Positions 7,348 to 16,192 of a stretch of DNA of 64,000 nt are shown here, piece by piece. The stretch is from Bradyrhizobium xenonodulans. GTDB taxonomy: Bacteria; Pseudomonadota; Alphaproteobacteria; Rhizobiales; Xanthobacteraceae. Where the stretch lies: positions 3,750,501-3,814,500 of the forward strand of contig NZ_CP089391.1 in assembly GCF_027594865.1 (NCBI RefSeq), in the 5' to 3' direction. The notes under the pieces are model-generated. The model was not told where the DNA came from. It did not search any database and was given only the letters and a program-made list of their open reading frames with translations. Positions within the stretch are counted from its first letter, which is position 1; the number at the start of each line of letters is the position of its first letter. The position numbers were made by a program, and so were the translations under genes.

Positions 7348-8295
7348 TCAGCCCAATCCCTTCAACCACGCGCCGATCTCGCTCACGGCGATATTGGCCT
7401 GATTGAGCAATTTGCCCATCGTGAGGAAGCCGTGGAATTGGCCGGGATAGTGCCTGGTGGCGACGGCCACGCCGGCCTGCTTCAGCCGCTCGGCGTATTC
7501 GTCGCCTTCGTCGCGCAGGGGATCGGCGCCGGCGGTCAGCACATAGGCCGGCGGCAGGCCGGCAAGCTTTTTCGCGCGCGCCGGCGAGGCGCGCCAGTCG
7601 TGGATGTCGGCGGCGCCATTGAGATAGTGGTCGCGGAACCAGCGGATCACCGAATGCGTCAGCAGCACGCTGGTCTCCGGTTCGCGATGGGAGCCATGCG
7701 TCATGGCGAAATCGACGGCGGGGTAGATCAGCACCTGGCCTGCGATCGCGGGGCCATCGCCATCGCGCGCGGCGAGCGCGACGACAGCCGCGAGATTGCC
7801 GCCGGCGCTGTCGCCGCCGATTGCAAGGCGCGAGGCGTCGATGCCGAGCTCGCGCGCATGCGCGGCAATCCATTTTGTGGCGGCGACGGCGTCATCGGCG
7901 GCGGCGGGAAATTTGTGCTCGGGCGCGAGGCGGTAATCCACCGAGATCACGATCAGGGCGCCTTCGACCGCGAGCTGGCGGCAGACGACGTCATGGGAGT
8001 CGAGATCGCCGATCACCCAGCCGCCGCCGTGGAAGAACACCAGCGCCGGCGACAGGCCATCGTGCCGGCGCGGCGCCTTCGGCTCGTAGATGCGGGCGGG
8101 GATCGCACCGTGCGGCGCGGGGATGGCCAGCTCCGCGATGCGCGCAAGTTCCGGCGGCTCGGGGTTGGTCGCAAAGCGCGCCTGCGCGTAATAGGCGCGG
8201 GCTTGCGGCGCGGTCAGGGTCTCGTAGGCGGGCCGGCCTGCCTCCTGGAACGCTTGGTAGACGGCGGCGGCATCGGGATCGAGCACGACGGACAT
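7348..8295 (-). CDS. alpha/beta hydrolase, hormone-sensitive-lipase (esterase IV) family
   Basis: This 315-residue enzyme has the HSL-family oxyanion motif FFHGGGWVIGD (residues about 88-98) and the nucleophile elbow GGDSAGGNLA (about 160-169). The acid and base regions are GADPLRDEGDEYAERL and FHGFLTM. These give a complete Ser-Asp-His triad typical of carboxylesterases acting on short acyl esters or lactones. A cap-forming N-terminal helical region precedes the core. The downstream BASS-like transporter gene starts 13 nt after its stop, so the two probably form an operon. The physiological ester is unknown. Confidence 0.88.
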   Translation of the reverse strand: MSVVLDPDAAAVYQAFQEAGRPAYETLTAPQARAYYAQARFATNPEPPELARIAELAIPAPHGAIPARIYEPKAPRRHDGLSPALVFFHGGGWVIGDLDSHDVVCRQLAVEGALIVISVDYRLAPEHKFPAAADDAVAATKWIAAHARELGIDASRLAIGGDSAGGNLAAVVALAARDGDGPAIAGQVLIYPAVDFAMTHGSHREPETSVLLTHSVIRWFRDHYLNGAADIHDWRASPARAKKLAGLPPAYVLTAGADPLRDEGDEYAERLKQAGVAVATRHYPGQFHGFLTMGKLLNQANIAVSEIGAWLKGLG

Positions 8296-8342
8296 GGGGC
8301 AGCGGCCTCTGGGTTTCCAGTTATGGTTGGACGTCGTTTTCG

Positions 8343-8444
8343 GGGGCGGCGCCGCCCCGGCCCCGGGGAAGGGTCTTCCGACTATCCCATCCAGGGGCCG
8401 ATCTGGCCAGACCGGGCCTGGAAGGGCAGGGTTGCCGCCCTTCC
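8343..8444. other. GC-rich palindromes upstream of DUF2155 gene
   Basis: This gene-free stretch holds a perfect 16-bp palindrome GGGGCGGCGCCGCCCC (8343-8358). It also holds a second hairpin with perfect 8-bp arms GGAAGGGC/GCCCTTCC around a 9-nt loop (8420-8444). Neither has a U-run. They lie in the divergent region between the esterase and DUF2155 genes; the role is unknown. Confidence 0.35.
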
Positions 8445-8504
8445 CCCGCCGTATTCCCCGTGTTAACCGGATGGCCTGCGAGCGGCGGTAGTAACCCCTG
8501 TAGA

Positions 8505-9545
8505 ATGTCCAACAAGCCCGATTCGCTGTTGAAGCCGCGCGAGATGTTTCGAACCTTTACCCTGACAGGTCTTGCGGCGCTTCTGGCCGCCACCGCACTG
8601 ACGGTTGCGACGCCGGCCCGGGCGCAGATCGGCACGATCTTCTCCGATCCCCCGCCGCTGCGGCCGCCCGGCAACATTCCGCGTGGCCAGCCGCAACCGC
8701 AGCAGATTCCCGACGACGACGAAGAGGTCCCCGAGCTGCCGCCGCAGGGCCGCGTGCTGCCCTCGCGCCCGATGCCGCCGCCGCCAGGCCGGCAAGGGAA
8801 TGTGATGCCGGGGCCGGTCGAGACCCAGCCGCTGGCGCCGCCGCCGGGCTCTTCCGCCGCGCCGCCGAACCAGCCGCCGTCCGCGGCGATCACACCGCCC
8901 AATCCGCAAGGCGCCCCGGGTGCACCCGGTCAGCGTCAGCCCCAGCAGAAGGGCGGGCCGGGCGGTGCCGTGCCGCAGACGCCGGCAAGCCTGCAGCCGG
9001 GCGATGAGGTCGTGACCGAGCCGCCGGCCCAGAAGATCGTGAACAAGAAGGCGACCTTCTCCGGCCTCGACAAGATCACCGGGCGCATCATCAATTTCGA
9101 CGAGGAGATCGGCGAGACCGTCCAGTTCGGCGCGCTCCGGGTCAAGACCGACGCCTGCTACACGCGGCCCGCGACGGAAGCCACCAACACCGACGCGTTC
9201 GTCGAGGTCGACGAGATCACCTTGCAGGGCGAGGTGAAGCGCATCTTTTCCGGCTGGATGTATGCGGCAAGCCCCGGCCTGCACGGCGTCGAGCACCCGA
9301 TCTACGACATCTGGCTGACCGACTGCAAAGAGCCGCAGCAGACCATTGCCACCGCCGCGCCCGATCCCGCGAGCAAGCCGGCTGCGCCACCGCCGCCGGC
9401 GCAGAAGAAGGCTGCGCCAAAACAGGTGCAGCAGCGTCCGCCGCAGCCCTTGCCGCCGATCCAGCAGCAGCAACCGGCGCCGCCACCTCCGCCGCCGCCC
9501 CAGCAGCAGCCGGGTCTGTTCGGTATTCCGGGGTTTGGGCGCTAG
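8505..9545 (+). CDS. DUF2155 domain-containing secreted protein
   Basis: This protein has about 346 residues from the ATG at 8505. An in-frame ATG at 8544 gives 333 residues and a more compact signal peptide (MFRTFTLTGLAALLAATALT, cleavage after ARAQ), and may be the real start. A proline- and glutamine-rich linker (residues about 50-165) leads to the conserved DUF2155 domain (about 180-275), with KATFSGLDKITGRI, VQFGALRVKTDACYTRP and SPGLHGVEHPIYDIWLTDCK. A second proline/glutamine-rich tail follows. DUF2155 proteins are alphaproteobacterial periplasmic proteins of unknown role. Two conserved cysteines (DACY and TDCK) could form a disulfide. Confidence 0.85.
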   Translation: MSNKPDSLLKPREMFRTFTLTGLAALLAATALTVATPARAQIGTIFSDPPPLRPPGNIPRGQPQPQQIPDDDEEVPELPPQGRVLPSRPMPPPPGRQGNVMPGPVETQPLAPPPGSSAAPPNQPPSAAITPPNPQGAPGAPGQRQPQQKGGPGGAVPQTPASLQPGDEVVTEPPAQKIVNKKATFSGLDKITGRIINFDEEIGETVQFGALRVKTDACYTRPATEATNTDAFVEVDEITLQGEVKRIFSGWMYAASPGLHGVEHPIYDIWLTDCKEPQQTIATAAPDPASKPAAPPPPAQKKAAPKQVQQRPPQPLPPIQQQQPAPPPPPPPQQQPGLFGIPGFGR

Positions 9546-9581
9546 ACCAAATCCCCCCGGTTCGGGCGGCAATCTCTCCGA

Positions 9582-10262
9582 CTATTGTTTTGCGGCGATG
9601 ATCTCGAGCGCGCGTGCGCCCGGGATCGCGTCGCCGGCCGAGAGCCTCAGGAAGTCGCCGGGATCGCCGGCGAGGGCCTTGTCGAGCAGTGCGGTGTAGC
9701 GCCGCCGCGAAATCTCGACCGCGCCGAAGCTCTTCAAATGCTCGGTGACATATTGCGTGTCGAGCAGCTCGAAGCCGCCGTGGATCAGCCGCGCGACCAG
9801 ATGCACCAGCGCGACCTTGGAGGCATCGCGCGCGGCGTGAAACATGCTCTCGCCGAAGAAGGCGCGTCCCAGGCTCACGCCATAGAGCCCGCCGACGAGG
9901 TCGTCGCCTTGCCAGGCCTCGACGCTGTGGCAATGGCCGAGCTCGTAGAGGCCGCCATAGAGGTCGCGGATGCGCTTGTTGATCCAGGTGTCCTCGCGGC
10001 CGGCCTGCGGCGCGGCGCAGCCGGCGATGGTCGCCTTGAACGCGGTGTTGACGGTGACGCGAAACACATCCGAACGAACGGTGCGCGCGAGCCGCGAGGC
10101 CACGCGAAATCCCTCGAGCGGAATGACGCCGCGCAATTCCGGCTCGACCCAGAACAGGGTCGGATCGTCGGCGCTCTCGGCCATCGGAAAGATGCCGCAG
10201 GCATAGGCGCGCAGCAGCACGGCCGGCGTGATTTCAGACGAGGCGGAGTCGCGCGAATTCAT
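9582..10262 (-). CDS. aat: leucyl/phenylalanyl-tRNA--protein transferase
   Basis: This 226-residue enzyme transfers Leu or Phe from aminoacyl-tRNA to N-terminal Lys or Arg of proteins, creating N-end-rule degrons for ClpS/ClpAP. Diagnostic motifs are [11 protein letters not shown] near the N-terminus, [23 protein letters not shown] in the middle (core HCHSVE), [19 protein letters not shown] and the C-terminal [15 protein letters not shown]. The length matches the alphaproteobacterial family. It is a single gene with its 3' end facing the DUF2155 gene. Confidence 0.95.
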   Translation of the reverse strand: MNSRDSASSEITPAVLLRAYACGIFPMAESADDPTLFWVEPELRGVIPLEGFRVASRLARTVRSDVFRVTVNTAFKATIAGCAAPQAGREDTWINKRIRDLYGGLYELGHCHSVEAWQGDDLVGGLYGVSLGRAFFGESMFHAARDASKVALVHLVARLIHGGFELLDTQYVTEHLKSFGAVEISRRRYTALLDKALAGDPGDFLRLSAGDAIPGARALEIIAAKQ

Positions 10263-10324
10263 GGCGCGACCATAGCAGGATCGCGGTGGGGTTGCGATGG
10301 GGGCAGGACCCGTGCAATCGCGCG

Positions 10325-11428
10325 TCAGCCCGCGGCGGCGCTGTTGGTCTTGCCGGGGGCTGCGGGGACGCGGCGGAACTTCAGCATGATGCGCGTTCCT
10401 GAATGGGCGGGGTCACGCTCGACGGTGGCATCCAGCTTGGTCGCCATCGCCGCGACGATACGCTGGCCCATGCCGGTGGAGCGCGGATCCGCCTTGACCT
10501 TATCGCCGACGCCGTCATCGCTGATCGTCAGCAGCAGATCGTCGGCCCGCGAGGTCAGCTCGACATGGATGGGGCCGGCGCCATCGGGATAGGCGTATTT
10601 CACCGCATTCATCACCAGCTCGTTGACGATGATGCCGACGGCGACGGCGCGGTCCGGATCGATCTCGATGGCTTCCGCCTTCACCGTCAGGCGCGACATC
10701 CGGTTGCCTTCGGCAGAACGGCGGAGATCCTCGAGCAGCGAGTCCAGATACTGGTTGAGGACCACGCTCTTCAGGTCCTGGGAGGTGTAGAGGCGGCGGT
10801 GCACCTGCGCGACCGCGGCGACGCGGCCCATCGCATTGGTCAGTGCCGCCTTGACCTCTTCCTGGCCCGCGGAGTTCGCCTGAAGATGCAGCAGCGAGGC
10901 AATGATCTGGAGCGAATTGCCGACGCGGTGATTGACCTCGCGCAGCAACAGCTCACGTTCGGCGGCAAGCGCCGCGTAGCGGTCACGCGAGGCGTGGATC
11001 TCGGCTTCGGCTTCCTCGCGCGCCTTCTGCAATTCGGCCTGGCGCAGCGCGCCGTCGGCGGCGACGTGAAGCAGCGGGATGAAGTCGCCCTTGACGTCCT
11101 TGACGAGATAATCGGCCGCGCCGGCCTTCAACGCCGTGACCGCGATGCTGGAATCCTGCGAGGCGGTGACGAACACCACCGGCGGCGCGCCCGGGATCGC
11201 CATGATCTGCTCGAGCGTCTCGAGGCCGTCGAGGCCGGGCATGTACTGGTCGAGCGCCACGACGTCGATGCCGCCGTCGGTCCCGGCGCGGCGAATGCGC
11301 TCCAGGCCTTCCTCGCCGCTGGCGGCATGAATGACCTTGTAGCCGCGCCGCGTCAGGCCGCGATCGACCAGGCGCGCCAGTGCCGCGTCGTCGTCGATGT
11401 AGAGCAGTGTTGGTGTGTGCTGGTTCAT
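10325..11428 (-). CDS. receiver-HisKA_2/HATPase hybrid sensor kinase
   Basis: This 367-residue protein has an N-terminal receiver domain (residues 8-125, acceptor Asp60 in VALDQYMPG, Lys in ADYLVKD). A short coiled linker (about 135-160) leads to a HisKA_2 dimerisation domain with [20 protein letters not shown] (His near 172) and a HATPase domain ([27 protein letters not shown]). HisKA_2 kinases of this type are common in alphaproteobacterial stress and light signalling. Its ATG overlaps the stop of the upstream response-regulator gene by 4 nt. A longer upstream frame exists but only overlaps that gene. No output DNA-binding domain is present in the operon. Confidence 0.88.
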   Translation of the reverse strand: MNQHTPTLLYIDDDAALARLVDRGLTRRGYKVIHAASGEEGLERIRRAGTDGGIDVVALDQYMPGLDGLETLEQIMAIPGAPPVVFVTASQDSSIAVTALKAGAADYLVKDVKGDFIPLLHVAADGALRQAELQKAREEAEAEIHASRDRYAALAAERELLLREVNHRVGNSLQIIASLLHLQANSAGQEEVKAALTNAMGRVAAVAQVHRRLYTSQDLKSVVLNQYLDSLLEDLRRSAEGNRMSRLTVKAEAIEIDPDRAVAVGIIVNELVMNAVKYAYPDGAGPIHVELTSRADDLLLTISDDGVGDKVKADPRSTGMGQRIVAAMATKLDATVERDPAHSGTRIMLKFRRVPAAPGKTNSAAAG

Positions 11429-11865
11429 GAGGCGGCGGGCGGGACCTGGATGACCGAGAAGAACAGGCCGAGTTGCCGGATGGCGTTGGCGAAATTCTCG
11501 TAGTTGACGGGCTTGGTGATGTAGACGTTGCAGCCGAGCTCGTAGCAGCGCTTGATTTCCTGGGAGTCGTCGGTGGTGGTCAGCACCACCACGGGCGAGG
11601 CCTTCAGATATTTGTTTTCCTTGATCTGCTTCAGGATATCGATCCCGGTCATGTCGGGCAGGTTGAGGTCGAGCAGGATCAGGAGCGCGTTGCCCTTCTG
11701 CACGAGGCCGCTGCCGTCGGCGCCGAACAGGTGCCTCATCGCGTCCGTGCCGTTGGCGAAGGAGACGATCTCGTTGTTGACGCCGGAGCGGCGGATGTTG
11801 CGCTCGATCAGCCGGGCGTGTCCCTCGTCGTCCTCGATCATGATGATGGTGACGGGCAATGTCAT
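11425..11865 (-). CDS. single-domain response regulator (Rcp1-like)
   Basis: This 146-residue stand-alone receiver has the acidic pair EDD at 11-13, phosphoacceptor Asp66 (LLDLNLPDMTG), Thr in VVLTTTDD and Lys in VYITKPVNY. The extended loop with NENKYLKASPVVVL-like spacing is typical of cyanobacterial Rcp1-type regulators that partner phytochrome kinases. There is no output domain, so it acts as a phosphotransfer or protein-interaction module. It lies between two kinase genes with 4-nt overlaps at both ends, implying translational coupling and stoichiometric synthesis. Confidence 0.9.
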   Translation of the reverse strand: MTLPVTIIMIEDDEGHARLIERNIRRSGVNNEIVSFANGTDAMRHLFGADGSGLVQKGNALLILLDLNLPDMTGIDILKQIKENKYLKASPVVVLTTTDDSQEIKRCYELGCNVYITKPVNYENFANAIRQLGLFFSVIQVPPAAS

Positions 11866-13379
11866 TTGTCGGCGTTCCGGTTGCTGGCGTTCCAGGTGAT
11901 GGGCAGCGTGATGGTGAAGGTGCTGCCCGCATTCAGTTCCGATGATAACGACATCGTGCCTCCGAGGCGGCGTACAAGTGCACGCACATGCGCAAGACCT
12001 ATGCCCTGACCCTGCTTGTCCTGGGTTCCCGCCCGGCGGAACAGGTCGAAAATCCGCTGATGGTCCTTCGGATCGATGCCGCGGCCGTTATCGCTGATCT
12101 CGAAGATAGCGTATCCAAGCTTGGTGCGCCCCCGGATTCTGATCTCGCCGGGAACACCGTTCTTGAGATATTTGATCGCGTTGTCGATCAGATTGGAGAA
12201 AATCTGCTCCAGTGCAAGGCGGTCGCTGACGAGATTTGGCAGCGGTTCGACGTGGATCTCGGCCTGCGCCTCGGACGCCTGGTGCGCCAGCGTCGTCACG
12301 ATGGCCTCGATCAGCTCGCGCGTATCGACCTTTTCCGGCTGGAACTCGCGCCGGCCCTCGCGGGTGAGGTTGAGGATGGCCGAGATCAGGCGGTCCATCT
12401 TGGCGATCGAGGACTTGATGAAGCCGAGGGCTTCGGAAAAATCCGCCGACAATTGCTGGTCGGGACCTTCGAGCGCGATCTGGCCGTCGGCCGGCGGCGG
12501 CCCATCAGCCGGGACATGGGTGAGGCCGCCAATGCGGCGGAAGATGTCGCCGCCGAGCTCCTCCAGTTCGCTGGTGAAGCCCATGATGTTCACCAGTGGC
12601 GAGCGCAGATCATGGCTGACGATATAGGCAAAGCGCTGGATCTCGTCGTTGGCTTCGCGCAGATCCGCCGTTCGTTCATCGACAACTGCCTCCAGATTAG
12701 CGTTGGCATCGCGCATCCGTGCTTCGGCCTCGTCACGGGCGCGCGCGGAGCGCCGCACCAGCCAGGTCGAGATCAGGGCGAGCAGCACGACGAGGCCGGA
12801 GCCGATGCCGGTCATCGAGGCCGCGAGCGTCTGGCTCCGGTCGGAGTTGGCGGTGCGAATCCGGAACAGCCGCTCCTCCTCGCGGATCATCGCGTTGGCA
12901 AGGTTGCCGATCGTGGTCGTGGTGTTGCCGGCGGCGGCCTCGCGGATCAGCGCCGTGGCCTGCTCGGGCTGACCCTGCTTGACGAAATTCATCTCGCGCG
13001 AGAACTGGTCGAGCCGAAGCTCGATCGCGGCACTCAGCTTCTCGATGTTCTCGCGTTGCGCCGGATTATCGCCGATCTGGCGCGTGAGCTTGTCGAGCGC
13101 CGGAATGATCGATGCGACGGCCTTCTCGTGATCCGACTGGAAATCCGGTCCCTGCGTCAGGAGAAAGCCGCGGGCGCTACTCTCCGCACGCCGGATTTCC
13201 AGCAGCAGGGCGTTGATCTGGTTCTCCGCCTCGATGGTGTGGATCACCCATTTGCTGTCTTCTCTCGCCTTGTTGACGAGGTAGACGGAGCCGGCGCTGA
13301 TCACGGTCAGCACCAGAAGACCCGCCGCGATCAGCAGGATCTGCCAAAATGCGCGCCGTCGGTGCGCCTCGGCTGTCAC
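11862..13379 (-). CDS. CHASE3-domain sensor histidine kinase
   Basis: This 505-residue membrane kinase has TM1 at residues about 12-34, a periplasmic CHASE3 domain (about 40-185, including EIRRAESSARGFLLTQ) and TM2 at about 188-209. A coiled segment (ARMRDANANLEAVVDERTADL) leads into a HisKA domain with H-box RFAYIVSHDLRSPLVNIMGF. ATPase boxes are NLIDNAIKYLK, DNGRGIDPKDH and GQGIGLAHVRALV. About 35 extra residues, rich in Gly and Pro, sit between the two DHp helices (near 285-320). It heads a three-gene operon with the receiver and the receiver-HisKA_2 kinase, joined by 4-nt overlaps. The ligand is unknown. Confidence 0.9.
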   Translation of the reverse strand: MTAEAHRRRAFWQILLIAAGLLVLTVISAGSVYLVNKAREDSKWVIHTIEAENQINALLLEIRRAESSARGFLLTQGPDFQSDHEKAVASIIPALDKLTRQIGDNPAQRENIEKLSAAIELRLDQFSREMNFVKQGQPEQATALIREAAAGNTTTTIGNLANAMIREEERLFRIRTANSDRSQTLAASMTGIGSGLVVLLALISTWLVRRSARARDEAEARMRDANANLEAVVDERTADLREANDEIQRFAYIVSHDLRSPLVNIMGFTSELEELGGDIFRRIGGLTHVPADGPPPADGQIALEGPDQQLSADFSEALGFIKSSIAKMDRLISAILNLTREGRREFQPEKVDTRELIEAIVTTLAHQASEAQAEIHVEPLPNLVSDRLALEQIFSNLIDNAIKYLKNGVPGEIRIRGRTKLGYAIFEISDNGRGIDPKDHQRIFDLFRRAGTQDKQGQGIGLAHVRALVRRLGGTMSLSSELNAGSTFTITLPITWNASNRNADK

Positions 13380-13483
13380 GACGGCCTCGCCTTATCGAGT
13401 CCAGTGGAATTCAAGCCGCCCCCTTGGAACTGTCGCCATCCCCCAAACGCGATTGCGGCCAAAGGGTTCCATGGAGGAGAGGG

Positions 13484-14842
13484 TTATCTGGGGGCAGGTT
13501 CCGCCTTGCCGGCCAGGTACTGTTCCAGCCAGTGGATGTGATAATCGCCGTTGATGATGTCGTCTTCGCGCACCAGCGCGCGGAATAGCGGCAGCGTGGT
13601 CTCGATGCCTTCGACCACCATCTCGTCCAGCGCCCGGCGCAGCCGCATCAGGCATTCGGCGCGGGTCTTGCCGTGCACGATCAGCTTGCCGACCAGCGAA
13701 TCGTAATAGGGCGGGATCGTGTAGCCCTGGTAGACGGCGGAATCGATCCGCACGCCGAGCCCGCCGGGCGGGTGGTATTGCTGGATGCGGCCGGGCGAGG
13801 GCCGGAAGGTCTGCGGATGCTCGGCGTTGATGCGGCACTCGATTGCGTGGCCGATGACCTGGACTTCGTCTTGTCGCGCCGGCAGGTCTCCGCCGGCGGC
13901 GATGCGGATCTGCTCCAGCACGAGGTCGATGTCGGTGATGCTCTCGGTGACGGGATGCTCGACCTGGATGCGGGTGTTCATCTCGATGAAGTAGAACTCG
14001 CCGTCCTCGAACAGGAATTCGATGGTGCCGACGCCGAGATATTTCATCTCGCGCATCGCCTTCGCGCAGGTCTCGCCGATCTTGGCGCGCGCGGCGGCGG
14101 CCAGCACGGGCGAGGGACCTTCTTCCCAGACCTTCTGGTGGCGGCGTTGCAGCGAGCAGTCGCGCTCGCCGAGATGGATCGCGCCGCCACGGCCGTCGCC
14201 GAGGATCTGGATCTCGATGTGGCGCGGCTTTTGAAGGTATTTTTCGAGGTAGACGGAGGCATCGCCAAACGCGGATTTGGCTTCGTTGGCCGCCGTCGAC
14301 AGCGCGAGCTGCAGATCGGCCTCGCTCTGCGCAACCTTCATCCCGCGCCCGCCGCCGCCGGCGGCCGCCTTCACCAGAACGGGGAAGCCGATCTTCCTCG
14401 CGATCGCCATCGCGTCGTCATCGGGGCCGACCCCACCGTCGGAGCCGGGGACAACGGGGATGCCGAGCCGCTTGGCTGTCTTCTTGGCCTCGATCTTGTC
14501 GCCCATCAGGCGGATGTGCTCGGCCTTGGGGCCGATGAAATGCAGATTGTGCTCGCCGAGGATTTCGGCGAAGCGCGCGTTTTCCGACAGGAAGCCGTAG
14601 CCGGGGTGCACGGCATCCGCGCCGGTGATCTCGCAGGCCGCGAGCAGCGCGGGCACGTTGAGATAGCTGTCCTTGGACGGCGGCGGTCCGATGCAGACGC
14701 TCTCGTCTGACAGTCGCACATGCATGGCGTCGGCGTCGGCGGTGGAGTGCACGGCGACGGTCGCGATCCCGAGCTCCTTGCAGGCGCGCAGGATGCGAAG
14801 GGCGATCTCGCCGCGATTGGCTATGAGGATCTTGTCGAACAT
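13484..14842 (-). CDS. accC: acetyl-CoA carboxylase, biotin carboxylase subunit
   Basis: This 452-residue subunit carboxylates biotin on AccB using ATP and bicarbonate, the first half-reaction of fatty-acid synthesis. It has the N-terminal [19 protein letters not shown] motif, the ATP-grasp glycine-rich loop [12 protein letters not shown] (residues about 159-170), [16 protein letters not shown] and the C-terminal domain ending near residue 450, the usual length. It is the last gene of aroQ-accB-accC, separated from accB by 96 nt that contain a palindromic repeat. Confidence 0.97.
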   Translation of the reverse strand: MFDKILIANRGEIALRILRACKELGIATVAVHSTADADAMHVRLSDESVCIGPPPSKDSYLNVPALLAACEITGADAVHPGYGFLSENARFAEILGEHNLHFIGPKAEHIRLMGDKIEAKKTAKRLGIPVVPGSDGGVGPDDDAMAIARKIGFPVLVKAAAGGGGRGMKVAQSEADLQLALSTAANEAKSAFGDASVYLEKYLQKPRHIEIQILGDGRGGAIHLGERDCSLQRRHQKVWEEGPSPVLAAAARAKIGETCAKAMREMKYLGVGTIEFLFEDGEFYFIEMNTRIQVEHPVTESITDIDLVLEQIRIAAGGDLPARQDEVQVIGHAIECRINAEHPQTFRPSPGRIQQYHPPGGLGVRIDSAVYQGYTIPPYYDSLVGKLIVHGKTRAECLMRLRRALDEMVVEGIETTLPLFRALVREDDIINGDYHIHWLEQYLAGKAEPAPR

Positions 14843-14867
14843 GGTGCCTCGGGGCGAATAGAAAGGT

Positions 14868-14938
14868 GCGAATGGCGAGTGGCGAATAGCGAGTAGAGAA
14901 CGGTGACACCATTCGCTATTCGCTACTCCCCATTCGCC
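14868..14938. repeat. palindromic repeat element between accB and accC
   Basis: Two arms of about 28 nt form an inverted repeat. The left arm is built from units like GCGAATGGCGAGTG and GCGAATAGCGAGTAG (from 14868). The right arm is ATTCGCTATTCGCTACTCCCCATTCGCC split as ATTCGCTATTCG and CTACTCCCCATTCGCC, ending at 14938. I count about 24 of 28 paired positions. The right arm abuts the accB stop codon. The arms themselves contain the iterated unit GCGAAT(A/G)GCGAGT. It looks like a dispersed palindromic element inserted in an operon, or a structured intercistronic RNA. Confidence 0.75.
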
Positions 14939-15427
14939 TCACTCAATGATCACCAGCGGCTCGCCGTACTCGACCGGCTGGCCGTCCTCGACCAGGATCT
15001 GCGTCACCGTGCCGGCGCGCGTCGAAGGGATCTGGTTCATGGTCTTCATGGCCTCGATGATCAGCAGCGTCTGGCCGACCGAGACCTTGCTGCCGACCTC
15101 GATGAACGGCTTGGCGCCGGGCTCCGGCGCCCAATAGGCGGTGCCGACCATCGGCGAGGTCACGGCGCCCGGATGCTTCGACAAATCGGACGCGGCGGCA
15201 GCGGGCGCGGCGGCCGCCGCCGGCAGGGCGGCGGGAGCGGCTGCCATCGGCATCGGCATGGTCGCGGCGACGCTGATGTTGCGGGCCACGCGCAGGCGCA
15301 AGCCCGCACGTTCGATCTCGATCTCGGTGAGGCTGGTCTCATCGAGCAGCAAGGCGAGCTCGCGGACGAGCGCGGAATCCTCGCTGGAAAACTTTGCGGC
15401 TGCTTTGTCGTCTGGCTGGCGCGCCAT
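14939..15427 (-). CDS. accB: acetyl-CoA carboxylase biotin carboxyl carrier protein
   Basis: This 162-residue protein carries an N-terminal helical segment, an Ala/Pro-rich mobile linker (residues about 55-82, [20 protein letters not shown]) and the biotinyl domain (about 86-162). The biotin-accepting Lys128 lies in [10 protein letters not shown], where the usual AMKMMN is AMKTMN, a common alphaproteobacterial form. The start at 15427 gives the standard length; the longer upstream frame is not conserved. It lies 37 nt downstream of aroQ. Confidence 0.96.
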   Translation of the reverse strand: MARQPDDKAAAKFSSEDSALVRELALLLDETSLTEIEIERAGLRLRVARNISVAATMPMPMAAAPAALPAAAAAPAAAASDLSKHPGAVTSPMVGTAYWAPEPGAKPFIEVGSKVSVGQTLLIIEAMKTMNQIPSTRAGTVTQILVEDGQPVEYGEPLVIIE

Positions 15428-15464
15428 GTTGTTCGATCCGAATGTTCTGTGTGAAGAGGGAGCG

Positions 15465-15932
15465 TCAGGCTTTGGGCTTGATGCCGAGCTTGGCGGCAAG
15501 GCCCTGGATGGCGAGACGGTAGCCCTCGATGCCGAAACCGCAGAGCGAGGCGAAGGCCGCGCGTGCGGTGTAGGAGTGGTGACGGAAACTCTCGCGAGCG
15601 TGGATGTTGGTCACGTGGACTTCGACCGTCGGGATCTGCACCGCGAGCAGGGCGTCGTGCAGCGCGATCGAGGTGTGCGAATAGCCGCCGGCATTGATGA
15701 TGATGCCCTTCATCTTGCGGGCGTGCGCCTCGTGGATGAAGTCGATCAGCTCGCCCTCGCGGTTGGACTGCCGGCAGTCGGCCTTGAGGCCGAACGCCGC
15801 CGCCGTGTCCCGGCACAGCGTCTCGACGTCGGCCAGCGTCGCATGGCCATACTTCTCGGGCTCGCGTGTCCCCAACATATTGAGGTTCGGCCCGTTGAGA
15901 ACGAGGATGGTGTCGGTTGCTGGTTCGGCCAT
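15465..15932 (-). CDS. aroQ: type II 3-dehydroquinate dehydratase
   Basis: This 155-residue enzyme converts 3-dehydroquinate to 3-dehydroshikimate in the shikimate pathway. It has [18 protein letters not shown] with catalytic Tyr28, [32 protein letters not shown] and the [16 protein letters not shown] segment with the catalytic His. It is the first gene of the aroQ-accB-accC unit, an arrangement conserved in many proteobacteria. Confidence 0.97.
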   Translation of the reverse strand: MAEPATDTILVLNGPNLNMLGTREPEKYGHATLADVETLCRDTAAAFGLKADCRQSNREGELIDFIHEAHARKMKGIIINAGGYSHTSIALHDALLAVQIPTVEVHVTNIHARESFRHHSYTARAAFASLCGFGIEGYRLAIQGLAAKLGIKPKA

Positions 15933-16138
15933 TCCAATCCCGCAAGAGGTGCTTCGGCGTGGCGGGGGTTATAGGTAACAAAGCGCGTGAGGGGAAGCCT
16001 TGAAGGACCTCCCAGGGGGCTTGAGACACCTCATCCGGGGTGCAAAAACCTGTGTGGAAGCCACGGAAATTGCTTGTTAACCAGTCCGAACGGTGTCTGG
16101 CGGACGGGACGAGGCACGGCGGGCCGCCATGATAGGCC

Positions 16139-16169
16139 AAAAGCCCCCGCCGGTCTCCCGGCAGGGGCT
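16139..16169 (-). terminator. rho-independent terminator of DUF1236 gene
   Basis: On the minus strand AGCCCCTGCCGG, loop GAGA, CCGGCGGGGGCT forms a 12-pair stem with one mismatch, followed by TTTT. It lies 24 nt after the stop of the leftward DUF1236 gene. Confidence 0.8.
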
Positions 16170-16192
16170 CATTCTGGCTTTCGCGAGGCGGC

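Noticed and set aside
7821..8504. upstream extension of the DUF2155 frame
   Set aside because: It overlaps the esterase gene in antisense and lacks DUF2155 similarity. The signal peptide starts at or after 8505.
11429..11932. N-terminal extension of the receiver-HisKA_2 kinase frame
   Set aside because: It only overlaps the upstream response regulator in another frame; the receiver domain starts at 11428.
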